Positions 25,001 through 36,189 of a DNA stretch of 60,000 nucleotides are shown piece by piece. The stretch is from Tubiluchus corallicola. Taxonomy: Eukaryota; Priapulida; Priapulimorpha; Priapulimorphida; Tubiluchidae. The stretch is from contig JAQGDQ010000056.1 of NCBI GenBank assembly GCA_030141605.1, forward strand, positions 498,001 through 558,000. The letters run 5' to 3'. The notes beneath the pieces were generated by a model. It was not told where the DNA came from and searched no databases. It saw only the letters and a program-made list of their open reading frames with translations. How positions within the stretch are numbered: the first letter of the stretch is position 1; every line of letters begins with the position of its first letter. The position numbers and the translations under genes are program-made.

Positions 25001-28000
25001 AAGGCAAATTTCACATGAAACTGAATAAATCGCTTAGAATTTTAAATCTTCTACCTGTAATCTTAGTTGTAATGGCAATCTTAATCTTGTTTACGTAATC
25101 ATATTATATATTACAAATAGCACTACATAAAAAGGTTAACTTTTGCACTAACTACCAAACAGGATAGTCTATTTTAACGGTTGTCGTTTGCTAAGACATT
25201 TCAACAAGCATTGTTAATACATCTATTTTTGCAAAAAGAAAAAAGGCAAAAAATAAAAGTGGTGCACATTAGAATTTTGGGTCTCCAACATGCTAGATTC
25301 TTGGCCAAAGGAGTGACTTGTTTACATGTACTGCTGCTTACTTGTTTATAAAATCTAACTTCACTTTGCAAATTTTTGTAACCTGATTCAAAATTTTTCT
25401 CTCTCCATTCAATATGTTAATGGTCAAAAATATGACACAAGATACGGGAATGATGTAGACGTCAATAAATCAACAATAACCTCCTACGCAAATAGATGTC
25501 TGACTGTGTAAGTTTATATGCACTGAGTTTCTCCGGTGGCGGAGGTTCTAAATGTCTGGCCTGTTCTTCAGTTTTGGCCAATTTAGCATAGTCGGGTGCT
25601 TCTGTATATCTGTCCAGTGAGGTGGCTGGCAACAAAGTTTCTTGAAATTCGACTTTGCTTGAATCTGCAGTCCCGGATACTCTAAGCTCAGGTGGTACTA
25701 TGTGTTTAACAGACTCAACAGGTAAAATTGCAGGAAATAATGTTTCCTGGAAGACAACAGATTCATCTTCTTTAAAAAATATAAAAAATTTTATGCACTA
25801 AATAACAGCAACAATAATAAATTACGCTAAACACAAGCAGAAGATGATGTGGCTTTAATTTACAACTGTACTTAAGCAAAATATATTAAACATCTGAAAT
25901 TCCTGTTTTAGCAAGTGGAGAGATGGTAAAATTGCTGAAACTATAACCATAAGTCCTCAATGACACTAGCTTATATAAGCACAATTTGCATTCACTATAC
26001 AGTCAAAAATTTGCATTTACTACCATCACTGACAAAGGTCCTCAAGTTAGTCTCTTGACTAAAAGAGGAACCGTGAGATCAAAGACATGAACTATATTTG
26101 TAAAACAGTAAACAGAATATCTCTCAATTGCTTTTTTATATATGATGCCTAATTGGCTGCTTTATAAGAGTACATCTTTAATGACCTTGCACTCATTTGC
26201 CACTTATGTTGTTCGAACTACTCCTACTTTGAGAAAATTTACACGGTTTAATTAACCTAACTGCAAACTTTCAGAAGAAATGTTACCAAATGCACTCTTT
26301 TCCACAGCTCAAATGTTTTACTCCACCATGCCATAAATCCCACCTAAACACCACCTTCAGAAAACCTAAAGTGCCTTTAGAAATGAAAGTTCAATTTACC
26401 CGACCACCTTAAGCTCCAAACCTAAATATCGCAATCCACAACAATGCAGTATCAGTATGAATATCAATACAATTCAGATGTGTGATTTAGGTCTGTCTGT
26501 AAGAACAACAATATAAAAACAACAGAAACACAAACTGTGATGATGTGCATTGTGTAAATGTAAAAGTTTCACTACACTCATAAATATATAAAACATGGTG
26601 AAATTTGTTTATCCACAAGGACTTGAATCAACACTTTTGCATGATAACTGTGTCAGCTGTGAGTGCAGAGGAAAACACTCTAAATCAATTTAAGAACCTA
26701 TATCAGAAATGGATTAAGTTTCGTTCAATTTTGCAGCAATATGTCTACAACTGATTTTCTTTATTTTAATTTCAATAAATTTTGTGCAATGTCCAATCAT
26801 ATGATTTATCACATATTACGTAAAAAGTTAACCAAAAATCAAATCTTGGATGCCACATCTCCTGTCATCAGTTGTCTCTCATTCATCAATTCAACAGCTT
26901 ATTCATTATTGTGCTACCAACCATCCAGTTATCAATTCCTAGTGTCGAACCAATAGCGCACACACTTTTCACAAATGGTATATCAAAATACATTAACAAA
27001 ATTACTGACCTCTACATATGGTGGAGGAAGGCAAAGTTTGGGAGGTGCAGGGACACAGTACATGGTTGTAGCTGCAGTTGGTCCAGACAGTTCATTAGTG
27101 TTAAGATTTAATGTGGAAATTGGAAGTCCAACACGGTTCAAACGCCCCTAGAATAGATCATATGTCAGCTAAAAGTAAGCAGCCTTAGAAAACTAAGTAT
27201 CAACAGATATTTTAAACCCAATTAAACCACATTAGAGATGCTGTTACAGTGCTCAAAAATAGCAACACTTTTTGCATGACCTGCAAGTGTAACATTTAAC
27301 TTGTTTCTTTGCAAGCTGTTAACAATCCTGAATAACATAATTATGAACAATTTATGTACAGAAGTTCAGTGGGTCAGACTTACAGAATATAGAAATGGAG
27401 ATTTTACAGCTCCCGAAAAGCTGTCAACATGCCGCAGAAGATATTGCAAATGTTTTGGCAATTGTTCAACTGTCTCTGGAAGGGTACAGAAATGATGAAT
27501 TCTCTTTCTTTCCTTTGTGGAACTTGTGGCACTCTTGGGGTGAGATAATGCTCTTTTCGAATCACCAGTGCTTTCCGCAATTGCCTTGGCTCTAAGCTGC
27601 ATGTTTGAAGATTTTTTGAAAACATCTGGTTCTATTGTTGAAGAAACTAATTTCTCAGCTGGTTCAATTTTTACTGCAGTTTTTTGCAAACTTGTTGTTC
27701 TTAAAGCATGACAGTCATTAAACTCAGTTTCCTTTGCATTTATTTTAGTGACAGACAAATCTTCGTCAAATACAGGAGTAGTCGTCACCTGAAGCGAAGG
27801 CAAGATTGCGTGATTGCTAGAGTCATATCTGCTGACATTTTTCGTCATTACATTGGAGTCAGCCATTTTTTCTTCTTCAGTAGTTACATTGAATGCTTTT
27901 TCTTAAAAAAATGCAAACAAATAAAACTTATTAACCTATTAAAATTATTTAAAAGACTAAATGGAGACTAGTAGTAAATAAATCCTTTTGTATATGATGT

Positions 28001-29457
28001 TTTATGAATAATAACACACATTACATAAAAATATAATAGCGTAATTTAGAAATTATGGTTATTGAGTATTTAATTTTTTTTTGACAGGAATGAGTTGTAC
28101 GCCATACTAACATATCTTATTCCCACTTAATTATATGTATTCACATTCCTTACTAAACTTGTTAAATAATGTTATTTTGCTTGATTGATCTGTTTGTATA
28201 TTTGATGTGATTGCACCACGAGTACAAATTATGTGTGTGTGTGTGTGCGTGTGTGTGTGTGTGTGTGCATGGTACTTAGTGATTAAATTTCACATTTTGT
28301 GTAGAATGTTGGCTTGCAATGTTTTCCTTAGCTAATTTAATAAATTTCACAAAGTCCTATTAAGAAACATGGAGCATTTTGCATGACTAAATGTTACACA
28401 ATATACATTAAATTGCAGTTTACTGTACCAAAAAACTATTCAAGTTCAGTTTTTGCTGAAGTAAACATAATTTTATTGTATTCTGCCCCTTAAAAGCACT
28501 TTCATAATATATTACTAATAGTAATTTTCTACAAAAACCAGTGGAATGATAACTCAAACTTAAAGTGCAGAATACAATATACTAACAAGCAAAGTTTAAT
28601 AGCAAATAACAAAATTATTCCCTAAGAGACTGATGGCAAAAATGGCAGGTTATGCACAAACTGCCACACAGTTCCTGAAAAGGTACAGAGTTCAACAATG
28701 AATACAAATTATTGAGGAAGAAAAACAAACAATTGACAATAAAAATATATGCTCATAACAACAGTTTTTACCTAACTTATTTATAGTATAAGCAGAAAAG
28801 TAGTCGTCAGTAGAAGCTAAAGTTTCTGCCTAGCATAAAAGTGGGTGCAAAAACAAAGCACTATTATGTTAAAAGATCTCTTAGAAACACACTATTAAGC
28901 ATGATATGTTACATATGTTACGGTACGTCTTTCAGTGTTTCTACTGTGAATGCGTTGTGTATGAAAAAGCATATGCGTTTAGATGGCATTAGCTTTCACA
29001 CAGTCAAAAGTTACAAATGAAGAGGTTATAATAAAAAAAATTAAACTCTGGTACCTTGGAAGCTAACACATTCAGTGAATGCCATTGCTTCATCAACAAG
29101 TTCTTCTATAGTTTTCACACACTAAAAATAAACAATAGTTATACACATTTTGTGATGGAAAATTCGGTAGTTTTTTTTCTATACTTCTAATGCATGATCG
29201 TTTTTATGCATAAAAGTGTTTCTAAAATCTGAACTTTAATTTGAACGAAAAATCACAAATAATGCCATGAATCAGCAGTAAAATGTGGTCTACAAATGAC
29301 ATTCTTCAGATCGTAAGCTTAAGCTAAATAATAAAACTGCTTACAACTGACATTTAAAACACGTGGAAACAGTGGCTGGCTGGATGGTGCAGATCTGGAA
29401 TGCACGGAATTAATATGCACCTGATTCATGTAGTTTATATTTTGTCATGCATTTCAT

Positions 29458-29491
<34 letters not shown>

Positions 29492-31584
29492 GTATATTTC
29501 AAAGTGGCCAGTGGCCACATTAGTAAATGAAAAACCTTTTCGCAAACATTTTGCCTTAGCCAAGTGTTGCTAGGAGGTTTGTACTGATTGGCTTCCATTT
29601 GTCTATCTAATATTTCAAAATACCAAAAACATAAGAGGGATTTTAGTTAAATTAATTGGAGGGAAGCCCGTGTAACTAAAACTTTTTGATGATTGATTAA
29701 AAAAACAAATAGTTAACTACAACTTTTCTATGACAGAAATTATGTGAAACAGTAGGTCTACAAGGCATCTCAAAAAGTTGTGGATGGATTTTAGAGAGGA
29801 CATCATAAAGACAGGAAGTGGACTACACGAGAATTGATTAGATTAAAAAAATCTGCCATTTGTACCATAGGTTATAGAAAAAACCCAATAATGAGTGAAA
29901 GCATGATTGTCATTATCAGAATGACGCCAAAACAATTAACAATGTATTAACTTAATGGAGAAAACAATCAATAACTGTGTAATGAAAAGGTGCATTTTAT
30001 AACGTGCCCTTCTAGTTAATCCCGATTTTGTCAGAATCCTGACACATCTGTGGTTCTATATCTATGTCTTTGGGAACCCAGTTCTTTGCTACAAATAAGA
30101 GCACTTTTTCAAAAACTGTTCAAAATCATTGCCTAACGTTTGAGTCAGGCACTACTATCGTGGGAGAATGCATGCACAACACCTATCATATGACGAATTG
30201 GATCCTTACAGAATGCAGCACCTTACAGAAGTACCCTTAGGTTACACTCGGATAGTTTTCAGGCATTTTATCTTCGTGTAGTTCACATAAACTTGCACAT
30301 TCCACATAGCTTCACAGGTAGATAATTATTTCTTGTTCTAACATATAAAATGTAGTTACAAATTAAGTTGGTTGCACACAAAGCGAAGAAAGCTGCCGAG
30401 GTCTTGCAAAATAAAAGTATATAGAAATGAGTTCAAATGGTGACCTTGCAGTCCAAAATTTAACATTATATCACGAAATTCATGCAAAAATATTTCCTTT
30501 TCAGGTATTTTCTCTTAATAAAACTGTAACAAAAGTCTTGGGTTTTGTAATTGTAGGCCACCGTCTCATAGATTTGACTACAATGTAAATTCAGTTCAAT
30601 TTATTTTGTTACCTTTATGCTTTCTGGACGATAAGAACTTGGTAGTTTTTGAGTTTCATCATCGCCAGGCTGCTTGTCTGGAACTTCATCTGTTGTCGTG
30701 TCTGACTCCTTTTTTCCTGAATAAAAAAATCAATACTTTAAATCAGAGGTTTAAGTCAGGGGTGTGCAAATTATCTGACTAGCCGGGCCACATTAAACTT
30801 TCTTGCAATTCCTGCGGGCCACAGGCAGTTTGTCAAGGAGCCAAGTACAGAAAAGCCTAATCAGGATTTTTTTGCATCCGACCTGCGTACATCATTACTA
30901 CTACACTCAAGAAACTATTTTAGAAGTTATTAAAATTTATATTACAAACCATATATTTCTACTTTCAGGACACATAGTGGTAATTTCATTACAATGCATA
31001 TCAGTAATGTGTATCACACAGTATGTGTACTGCAGTGACATTAAGCTACATCCGTCTTAATGGCAGCCGATCTAGTAGAAAAAACTACCCACCCTATCTT
31101 TGGGATCGTGGCACGGACTTCAACTGGATACACTCAATTAATCGCCCGGGCCGCACTTTCATTAGGTTGACAAATCTCTTCGTGGGCCGCAAAAATTCTC
31201 TCGGCGGGCCGCAATTTGCACACCCCTGGTTAAGAGTTGAAACACAGGCTCATACAGCAAGTTGGAGTTGGGTCTTCTAAAATTCTAGGCGTGGGACTCG
31301 GAGTCAGGAGTTTCATGTAGTGACTCCAAAGCCCTCACCCAACTTTTAAAAATTCTCTTTATTTTACTTATCTAAACAATATCTAAACAAAATAGATTTT
31401 AAGAAGAGTTCTCATCTTTTGCAGAAAAAAGTACTTCAAAACTAGTGTGCTGCACATCAGCTAGATTACCTGTAAGTTTTTGAGCACGAGGTTTGCTCTT
31501 CCTTTCATGAAGTTTCACTTTTTGCAAGGTACCAAGAGAACTCAGAATGGCAGGCTTTGTTGATTTCAGCACATTTTCAGCCAT
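10049..31584 (-). CDS. TTC6: tetratricopeptide repeat protein, TTC6-like
   Basis: Nineteen exons in consistent phase, read right to left: 31470-31584, 30613-30716, 29055-29121, 28772-28825, 27384-27901, 27006-27147, 25481-25769, 23847-24534, 22255-22319, 20692-20832, 18554-18755, 16761-16897, 15714-15872, 14882-15002, 13544-13650, 11392-11589, 10803-10916, 10149-10262 and 10049-10076. They give about 1120 residues. Residues 1 to about 795 are hydrophilic and low in recognisable domains, with a charged, probably helical stretch near 470-580. Residues about 795-1112 form consecutive 34-residue TPR units, e.g. AISLEPKLIDAYW, AIKATPKDNDLLLRRAALHE and FYQRGCLLRQ. TPRs are scaffolds for protein binding, so an intracellular role is expected. 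The resemblance to TTC6 comes from remembered family features and needs alignment. The 3' end is doubtful: without the last splice the frame stops at 10145. Confidence 0.75.
12840..12863. repeat. (AAACT)n microsatellite
   Basis: About five units of the pentamer lie in the intron between TPR exons 13544-13650 and 11392-11589. A shorter related run occurs near 12160. Confidence 0.8.
15890..16640. mobile_element. Tigger/pogo-like DNA transposon relic, copy A
   Basis: It starts after a TA dinucleotide with CAGTAAGTACTCGCTTAAC, and the right end contains the inverted match GTTAAGTGAGGAGC. Internal copies of TTTAACAATG-type words recur. It is clearly related to 23078-23808. The right end is degraded, so the limit is approximate. 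No transposase is visible. It lies in an intron of the TPR gene. Confidence 0.6.
17395..18483. mobile_element. MULE-like non-autonomous DNA element with 10-bp target duplication
   Basis: The imperfect terminal inverted repeat GCACGTAGCCAGG / CCTGGCTACATGC (one mismatch) is flanked by the direct repeat TGCAGTTTCC at 17385-17394 and 18484-18493. A 9-10 bp target duplication fits the Mutator-like superfamily. The open frame at 17384-17632 lies inside it and shows no recognised motif. It sits in the intron between TPR-gene exons 18554-18755 and 16761-16897. Confidence 0.55.
20114..20255 (+). mobile_element. possible 3' tail of a non-LTR retrotransposon
   Basis: The segment has a GGGCAGGAG / CTCCTTGCCC hairpin, then AATAAA, and ends in short tandem TGTCTA-type repeats. 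This combination is typical of LINE or SINE 3' ends. There is no coding part and the family is not identified. It lies in the intron between TPR-gene exons 20692-20832 and 18554-18755. Confidence 0.35.
23078..23808. mobile_element. Tigger/pogo-like DNA transposon relic, copy B
   Basis: This 731-base copy is related to 15890-16640 throughout (shared GCTGAACATTTGACATC). It is bounded by TA on each side (23076-23077 and 23809-23810). The right terminus reads, in reverse, CAGTGAGTCCTTGCTTAACG, a pogo/Tigger-style inverted repeat. It is non-coding and lies in a TPR-gene intron. Confidence 0.65.
28232..28268. repeat. (TG)n microsatellite
   Basis: A dinucleotide run with one C interruption in the intron between exons 28772-28825 and 27384-27901 of the TPR gene. 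Confidence 0.95.
29458..29492. repeat. (CA)n(TA)n compound microsatellite
   Basis: A CA run passes directly into a TA run, inside the TPR-gene intron between exons 30613-30716 and 29055-29121. Confidence 0.95.
30757..31228. mobile_element. hAT-type MITE in intron 1 of the TPR gene
   Basis: The 472-base element has perfect 16-base inverted termini (CAGGGGTGTGCAAATT). GGGCCRCA motifs recur near both ends, resembling hAT subterminal binding sites. The flanks (GTTTAAGT and GTTAAGAG) are only partly alike, so the target duplication has decayed. No transposase is encoded. Confidence 0.75.
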
Positions 31585-32103
31585 TATGATCAAGATAAAA
31601 GTAGCTTGTGGTCAACTATACATCTAGCTAGACAAAACCAGCATTTTATTTTGCCTTTAATGTGTCCTTTGATAAGAAAGTTAAAACGTTTTTATTATGC
31701 TAAAAAATTACCAGTATCCTGTTACAGTGGAGATAGAGCGTATAAATTTTCATATATGGTCTCTCTCTATATATCAGTTTATAAATGTATTATACTATAG
31801 CAAGGACTTTAAACCGAGCTTAATATAGAAGGAAACAATCATCATGTATTCATAGTAACAATGAGTTATATATACTCATTAAACTACAATTCTTAAAAAA
31901 GTGAATATTATGACATGTATCCACTGCAGCATTAGTACAATTAACAATTTAAAGATTTATATAGCAAAATATAGGAACTATGAAACACTGTAGAATGCAG
32001 AGTTGTACAAATAGTGTCAAAGGCAAAAATAAAATGCATGTATAATTTCAATGAAATTCAAAAACTTTCAGTTTCCCTCAAAAAAGAAAAAAAATTATTG
32101 CTA

Positions 32104-32316
32104 TTGTATAAGGTTCAAAACCTCCCCAAGTTTTTCAGAAGGAGGGATAGTTCCCATAACATTTATCGCAGAATAATGGATAAAGCTTGAAACAAAGACT
32201 TGTCGAGAAACATTAATTATTGTAATGTCTTTGCTGTCCTCCAAAACCGTTCTATTTTGTCCAGTTCCAATCTCACTTGCAGATGAGCCACCATCTGAAG
32301 TTTTCAGGTTGTAATT
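32104..32316 (-). other. unassigned 71-codon open frame
   Basis: This stop-to-stop frame has no ATG except near its end. The translation has a protein-like composition, with a Ser/Gly/Asp-rich start followed by alternating hydrophobic residues. It begins just after the stop of the LINE relic on the same strand. It could be LINE 3' sequence, a lone exon or chance. I do not recognise it. Confidence 0.25.
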
Positions 32317-32340
32317 TCAAATTACTAATTTTTCTTTTTT

Positions 32341-32700
32341 TCAAAGTCTCATTCCACCCGTTGTAGGCATTGAGGTATCAACATTTATCAGAGTATTCCA
32401 CCCACTTCTCTCTGCAGCTAACAGCGTAAGTTCTTCTACTCCTAAAGATAGATTTGGTTGAAGTTGCTGAACATCTTTATTTATCTTAGCTATCCAAGTT
32501 GTTTTAGGTTTGCCAGGTGGCTTTTTGCAAGGTTTTAAGGCTTTCTTTAAGGCGATTCTTATAGGTAATCATTTGGTAATTTAGTCCTAGCCATCTTAAT
32601 CTTCGGACCTTGACTTTTGAACACCGAGAAATTTCTTTCGTTCTGGCATTCATTTTTGATTATGTACGGCATCTTACCTTTAAAACTTTAAAAGAAGACT
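32341..32700 (-). pseudogene. LINE reverse transcriptase C-terminal relic
   Basis: On the minus strand, RRLRWLG (near 32583-32606) is followed after a frame change by KPPGKPKTTW (near 32491-32525). Then come a helical segment ending AAERSGWNTLIN and a TGA at 32341-32343. RRLRWLGH and RPKTRW-like motifs in this order mark the C terminus of many RTE/CR1-like reverse transcriptases. The copy is frameshifted and lacks the catalytic core. Confidence 0.6.
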
Positions 32701-33336
32701 TCTAAGAAATGTGTCAATCTGAGTAATTGTTAAACCGAATTTTCGTTGTTGTACATAATTATACTGGTAATTTAAGTATTAAATAATCGAAGTCTTACGT
32801 TAAAACGTAATTTCTTGCTAGTTAATACATTTTTGTGCTGAAGAAAAGCAAGCATTGCTTGTTGCTTTCTAATTTTACTAATGGCAATGCTTTACGTGGT
32901 TATAATACTTATTACAATTAATTAGTTATAGAAAAGCTGAAAACAGGTAAACAAAGTAAAACTAAAACAGTAAAAGTAAAACTTGTAAAAGGTAAGGTAA
33001 CAACAATGCAAGTCACATCATCAATAAGAAAAATGCTACTAGTAAATTAAAAAAATCGAAACAGAGGAAAAACGGTTTTACTTTTGTTTTAGTAAATAGT
33101 TTATTTAAATATTTTAGTATCCTATGGTTTACTTCGCAATATCACAGTGAGCCGTCGGCAGCTAAAACTATTTGATTATGCTCAGCAGTTCTGCTACCTT
33201 TATTTGTTCGGCAAAAAGTTGAAAACTACAAACATTAATTTTATTTCGACTTCAGTCTTTTTACGTGCGTATCCCTCCATATTATGGTCCCTGCCGTTAA
33301 TTTATCATTGCAGCTTGTTGGAATCCAAATTGATGT

Positions 33337-33750
33337 TAGGGGTGAGCATCGAACGTTCGAGCTCGAACATTCGAATCGAATTCGATTCGAACGAGTTTTT
33401 TTAGTTCGAAATCCAAAACTATAGATTCGAATAATTCAGCACTTATCACATATGTTCCTGATCATTAAAACGATTGAAACATCATGCAATTAACATAATT
33501 TAGTTGTTATTTCTGTGCACAACTGCAAGCAAATTACTAGTCGTTTTATTGCAGAACAAAATCTAGTGATATGCATGATCTTTGTAAGACTAATTTTTAC
33601 TGGTGGTTCGAAAACTAGTTCGAAAATCGTTCAATCTCAATTCGAATTCGGTTCGAATTCGAAACACTGAAGTTCGGTTCGATGCAAATTCGAAAATCAC
33701 AAATTCGGTTCGATTCGAATTCGCTTTCTGGTAGAGAATGCTCACCCCTA
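33337..33750. mobile_element. hAT-type MITE with 8-bp target duplication
   Basis: The 414-base element has perfect 13-base termini TAGGGGTGAGCAT / ATGCTCACCCCTA and is flanked by ATTGATGT at 33329-33336 and 33751-33758. The 8-base duplication is diagnostic of hAT. Both ends are packed with TTCGAA and ATTCGAAT-type palindromes. There is no coding capacity. The intact duplication suggests a fairly recent insertion. Confidence 0.85.
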
Positions 33751-34316
33751 ATTGATGTTAGCAACTGGTGTAAAGGACGTTAGCAAGTAATTTACTAAAG
33801 CACATTATAAATACACTTAAAACAAAATTGCAGTAAAAGGCCTGTTGTGTTTAGCTGATGTTCGACATGTCAGACTTTTTTCAACTTCGATGCGCTTGCT
33901 TGATTTGTTGACGATGTGCAAACCACATGTTTGTATGCATTTTTGATTTGAATTTAAGTCCGTACGGTACCGCACTTGCTTAGAATTGGGCAGAATACCG
34001 AATTGGATAGAATTCTACCACTTATTGTGTACAATAGATCTAGTAGTAACAGGTATTCAATTGCAGTAATTGTTTAAGTTATTCAATTCAATCGATTTTA
34101 TTTCCTCGACATATGATTCACATTATAGAAGTATAATATTTCAATAATAATTGAGCTGGAGCAGCGAAAAACCGATTGGTCACTAATTCAGCTGCTCCTT
34201 TTTTAACAACAGAATTTTTTGATAGGCACAAATGAAAAAGCAAATAAAAATATCAATGCGTAAATATCTTATATCTAACAATCCAAAGGCAAAATAAAAG
34301 GCGAGTGAAAATCATA

Positions 34317-34434
34317 AATCAGTTCAAGGCAAAGCAAAACAAAAAGCAAGCAAGAAATCAGCTCAAAGCAAATGCAAACAAAAAGCAAGCAAAGAATCAG
34401 CTCAAAGCTAAGTAAAACAAAAGGCAAACAAAAA
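34317..34434. repeat. three-copy 39-bp minisatellite
   Basis: Three imperfect copies begin with AATCAG(C/T)TCAA at 34317, 34356 and 34395 and continue with AAACAAAAAGCAAGC. It lies just upstream of the Harbinger fragment. Confidence 0.8.
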
Positions 34435-34599
34435 ATAAAAATATCAACTCGTAAGTTAGCAATGTGGGCAGATTCACTGAGCTTGCATTCTTGTGCTTAC
34501 GATGGAATTCATAAAGATTTCGTAAGTTAAATTGTAGGTAAGTCCTTAAATTGTTTGTAACTTTATGAAAGCAAAAAATTGCATGTGTTGCTGCTATGC

Positions 34600-34990
34600 A
34601 CTATACAAACATGTGAAAAAATTCAGTGCACACAGTCAAGAGATCGCCTTGATATTTTTCGTGAAAATGATGATATGATAATTAATACATACTGGTTGCC
34701 AAGATATATACTCATTCAGCTTTACAATATATTAGAACCTCACTTAGAGCCAAAAAGAAGTTTTGCGGTAGCTGTAATATTACCGCTGGGGAATGACCTT
34801 AAATATTCTTGCTAGTGGAATATTTTAGAGGCATATCCGAAATCTTCATGGGGTCAGCCAGACACTAGTGAGCCATTTGTGTCAAAAGTGTTTACAACAC
34901 TCTTGTGCGAGCAACAAATATAAAAATGCTACATGCACAGTACCTTCCCATGCATATGTAGGATTTTTTGAGGTTGCAAAATCGTCGTTT
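34600..34990 (+). pseudogene. PIF/Harbinger (HARBI1-like) transposase fragment
   Basis: Frame 1 (34579-34815) gives RDRLDIFRENDD followed by LPRYILIQLYNILEPHLEP, like the N-terminal part of Harbinger transposases. A second frame supplies ILASGIF near 34807, and a third supplies HGVSQTLVSHLCQKCL near 34850-34895. These match the family order (LP-x-L, ASGSF, GVSQPTVSR) but need frame changes and cross stops, so it is a decayed copy. The DDE catalytic region is not seen. Confidence 0.6.
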
Positions 34991-36189
34991 TGTTTATTTT
35001 TAATAGTTATCGCCAAAACATCCCACTGTTTTTTTACTTTAAAATACATATTTTACTTCTTGTTATTGGTCATTAAAATAGTAACTTCATTCAGCAACTT
35101 AATTAGTCTCAGTAATCTATGATGCTATATTGTACTTCTTAGCGATTACATGGTGTGTCTGCCTTCATGTGAAAGGCTTCTATATAGGTTTTCCATAAAC
35201 TTGTTAGTTGATCAATTAGTACTGTTTAATGATTATAGCTGATTGCACATATGTACTCACTCAAGTGTTTTTTGTACAAATAAATATAGTTTAAACCAAG
35301 CATACCAATACAAAAAAGTTACTTCCTTAATATTGTGGAGAATTTCTACATACAAGAACTTATATTCGCAATAAATCTATGTGCTTGTTCCTATGTCAGC
35401 TCAAAAGCAAAACAAGTTGAAAACTCGGGTATCTGAACCAAACGATTGAATTCATTCATGCTGTATGTCATTATATTATTTCTCTCCCACTTTTGTTTGA
35501 TCAGTTCAAAGTTTTTATCTTTGTATAAGCTCTGTCATAATGGACCAAGCTTTTGCAATATATATATATATAATATATATTATTATTATTAAAGCTTGAT
35601 TTCAAGAAAGGACATCATGAGTGCTAGACTACAAGTGTCTTTTTGGTCCATGGTTCAAATCCACACTGTGTTCTAAGGTTTCCACGTTAGCATCTTTTGT
35701 GGAAGCTTTGATTCAAAAATTCAATTATTGTGGGTTAGTTACATCATTAATTAAAAATCTTGAACAATAAATTATAAGAATAAAAGCACTGAGTGACTTT
35801 CAATAACTTGTTACCATTAAATGGTCAGAATTTGTTTGCTCTTTTTTGCACAGCCAAACTACAGCTAGGTTTTCATGAAATTTTGCTATTAGGTTTGTTA
35901 GCTATGTTAGGATTTCAGTGACTGTATCCATGCTTCTAGGATCAGAAGAAGCTGTGAATTTCAGCCAGAGGATGCAGTGTAACTTATACTGTGGATGCTG
36001 GTTGAATTTCACCTCAATTGAAGGAAATCGTTTACAAAGTAAAGTTAAAAAATATTTAAAACAGTGTGATACTTAAATAGACAAAGATACCCTAATAGAT
36101 ACTGTATATACTTACAATAATCAAATTACTTTTATAAAAATTTTAGGCAACGTTTAAGGAAGATAGTCAGTAAGTCCATGTTCATCACA

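Larger units (their letters stand above)
31585..36189. other. intergenic transposon-rich region between TPR gene and TATDN3
   Basis: The divergent promoters of the TPR gene (minus) and TATDN3 (plus) must lie within or near this stretch. It holds a LINE tail (32341-32700), a hAT MITE (33337-33750), a 39-base tandem repeat (34317-34434), a Harbinger fragment (34600-34990) and an AT run near 35559-35590. TATAAA at 36133-36138 is a weak candidate promoter element 52 bases before the TATDN3 ATG. Confidence 0.5.
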
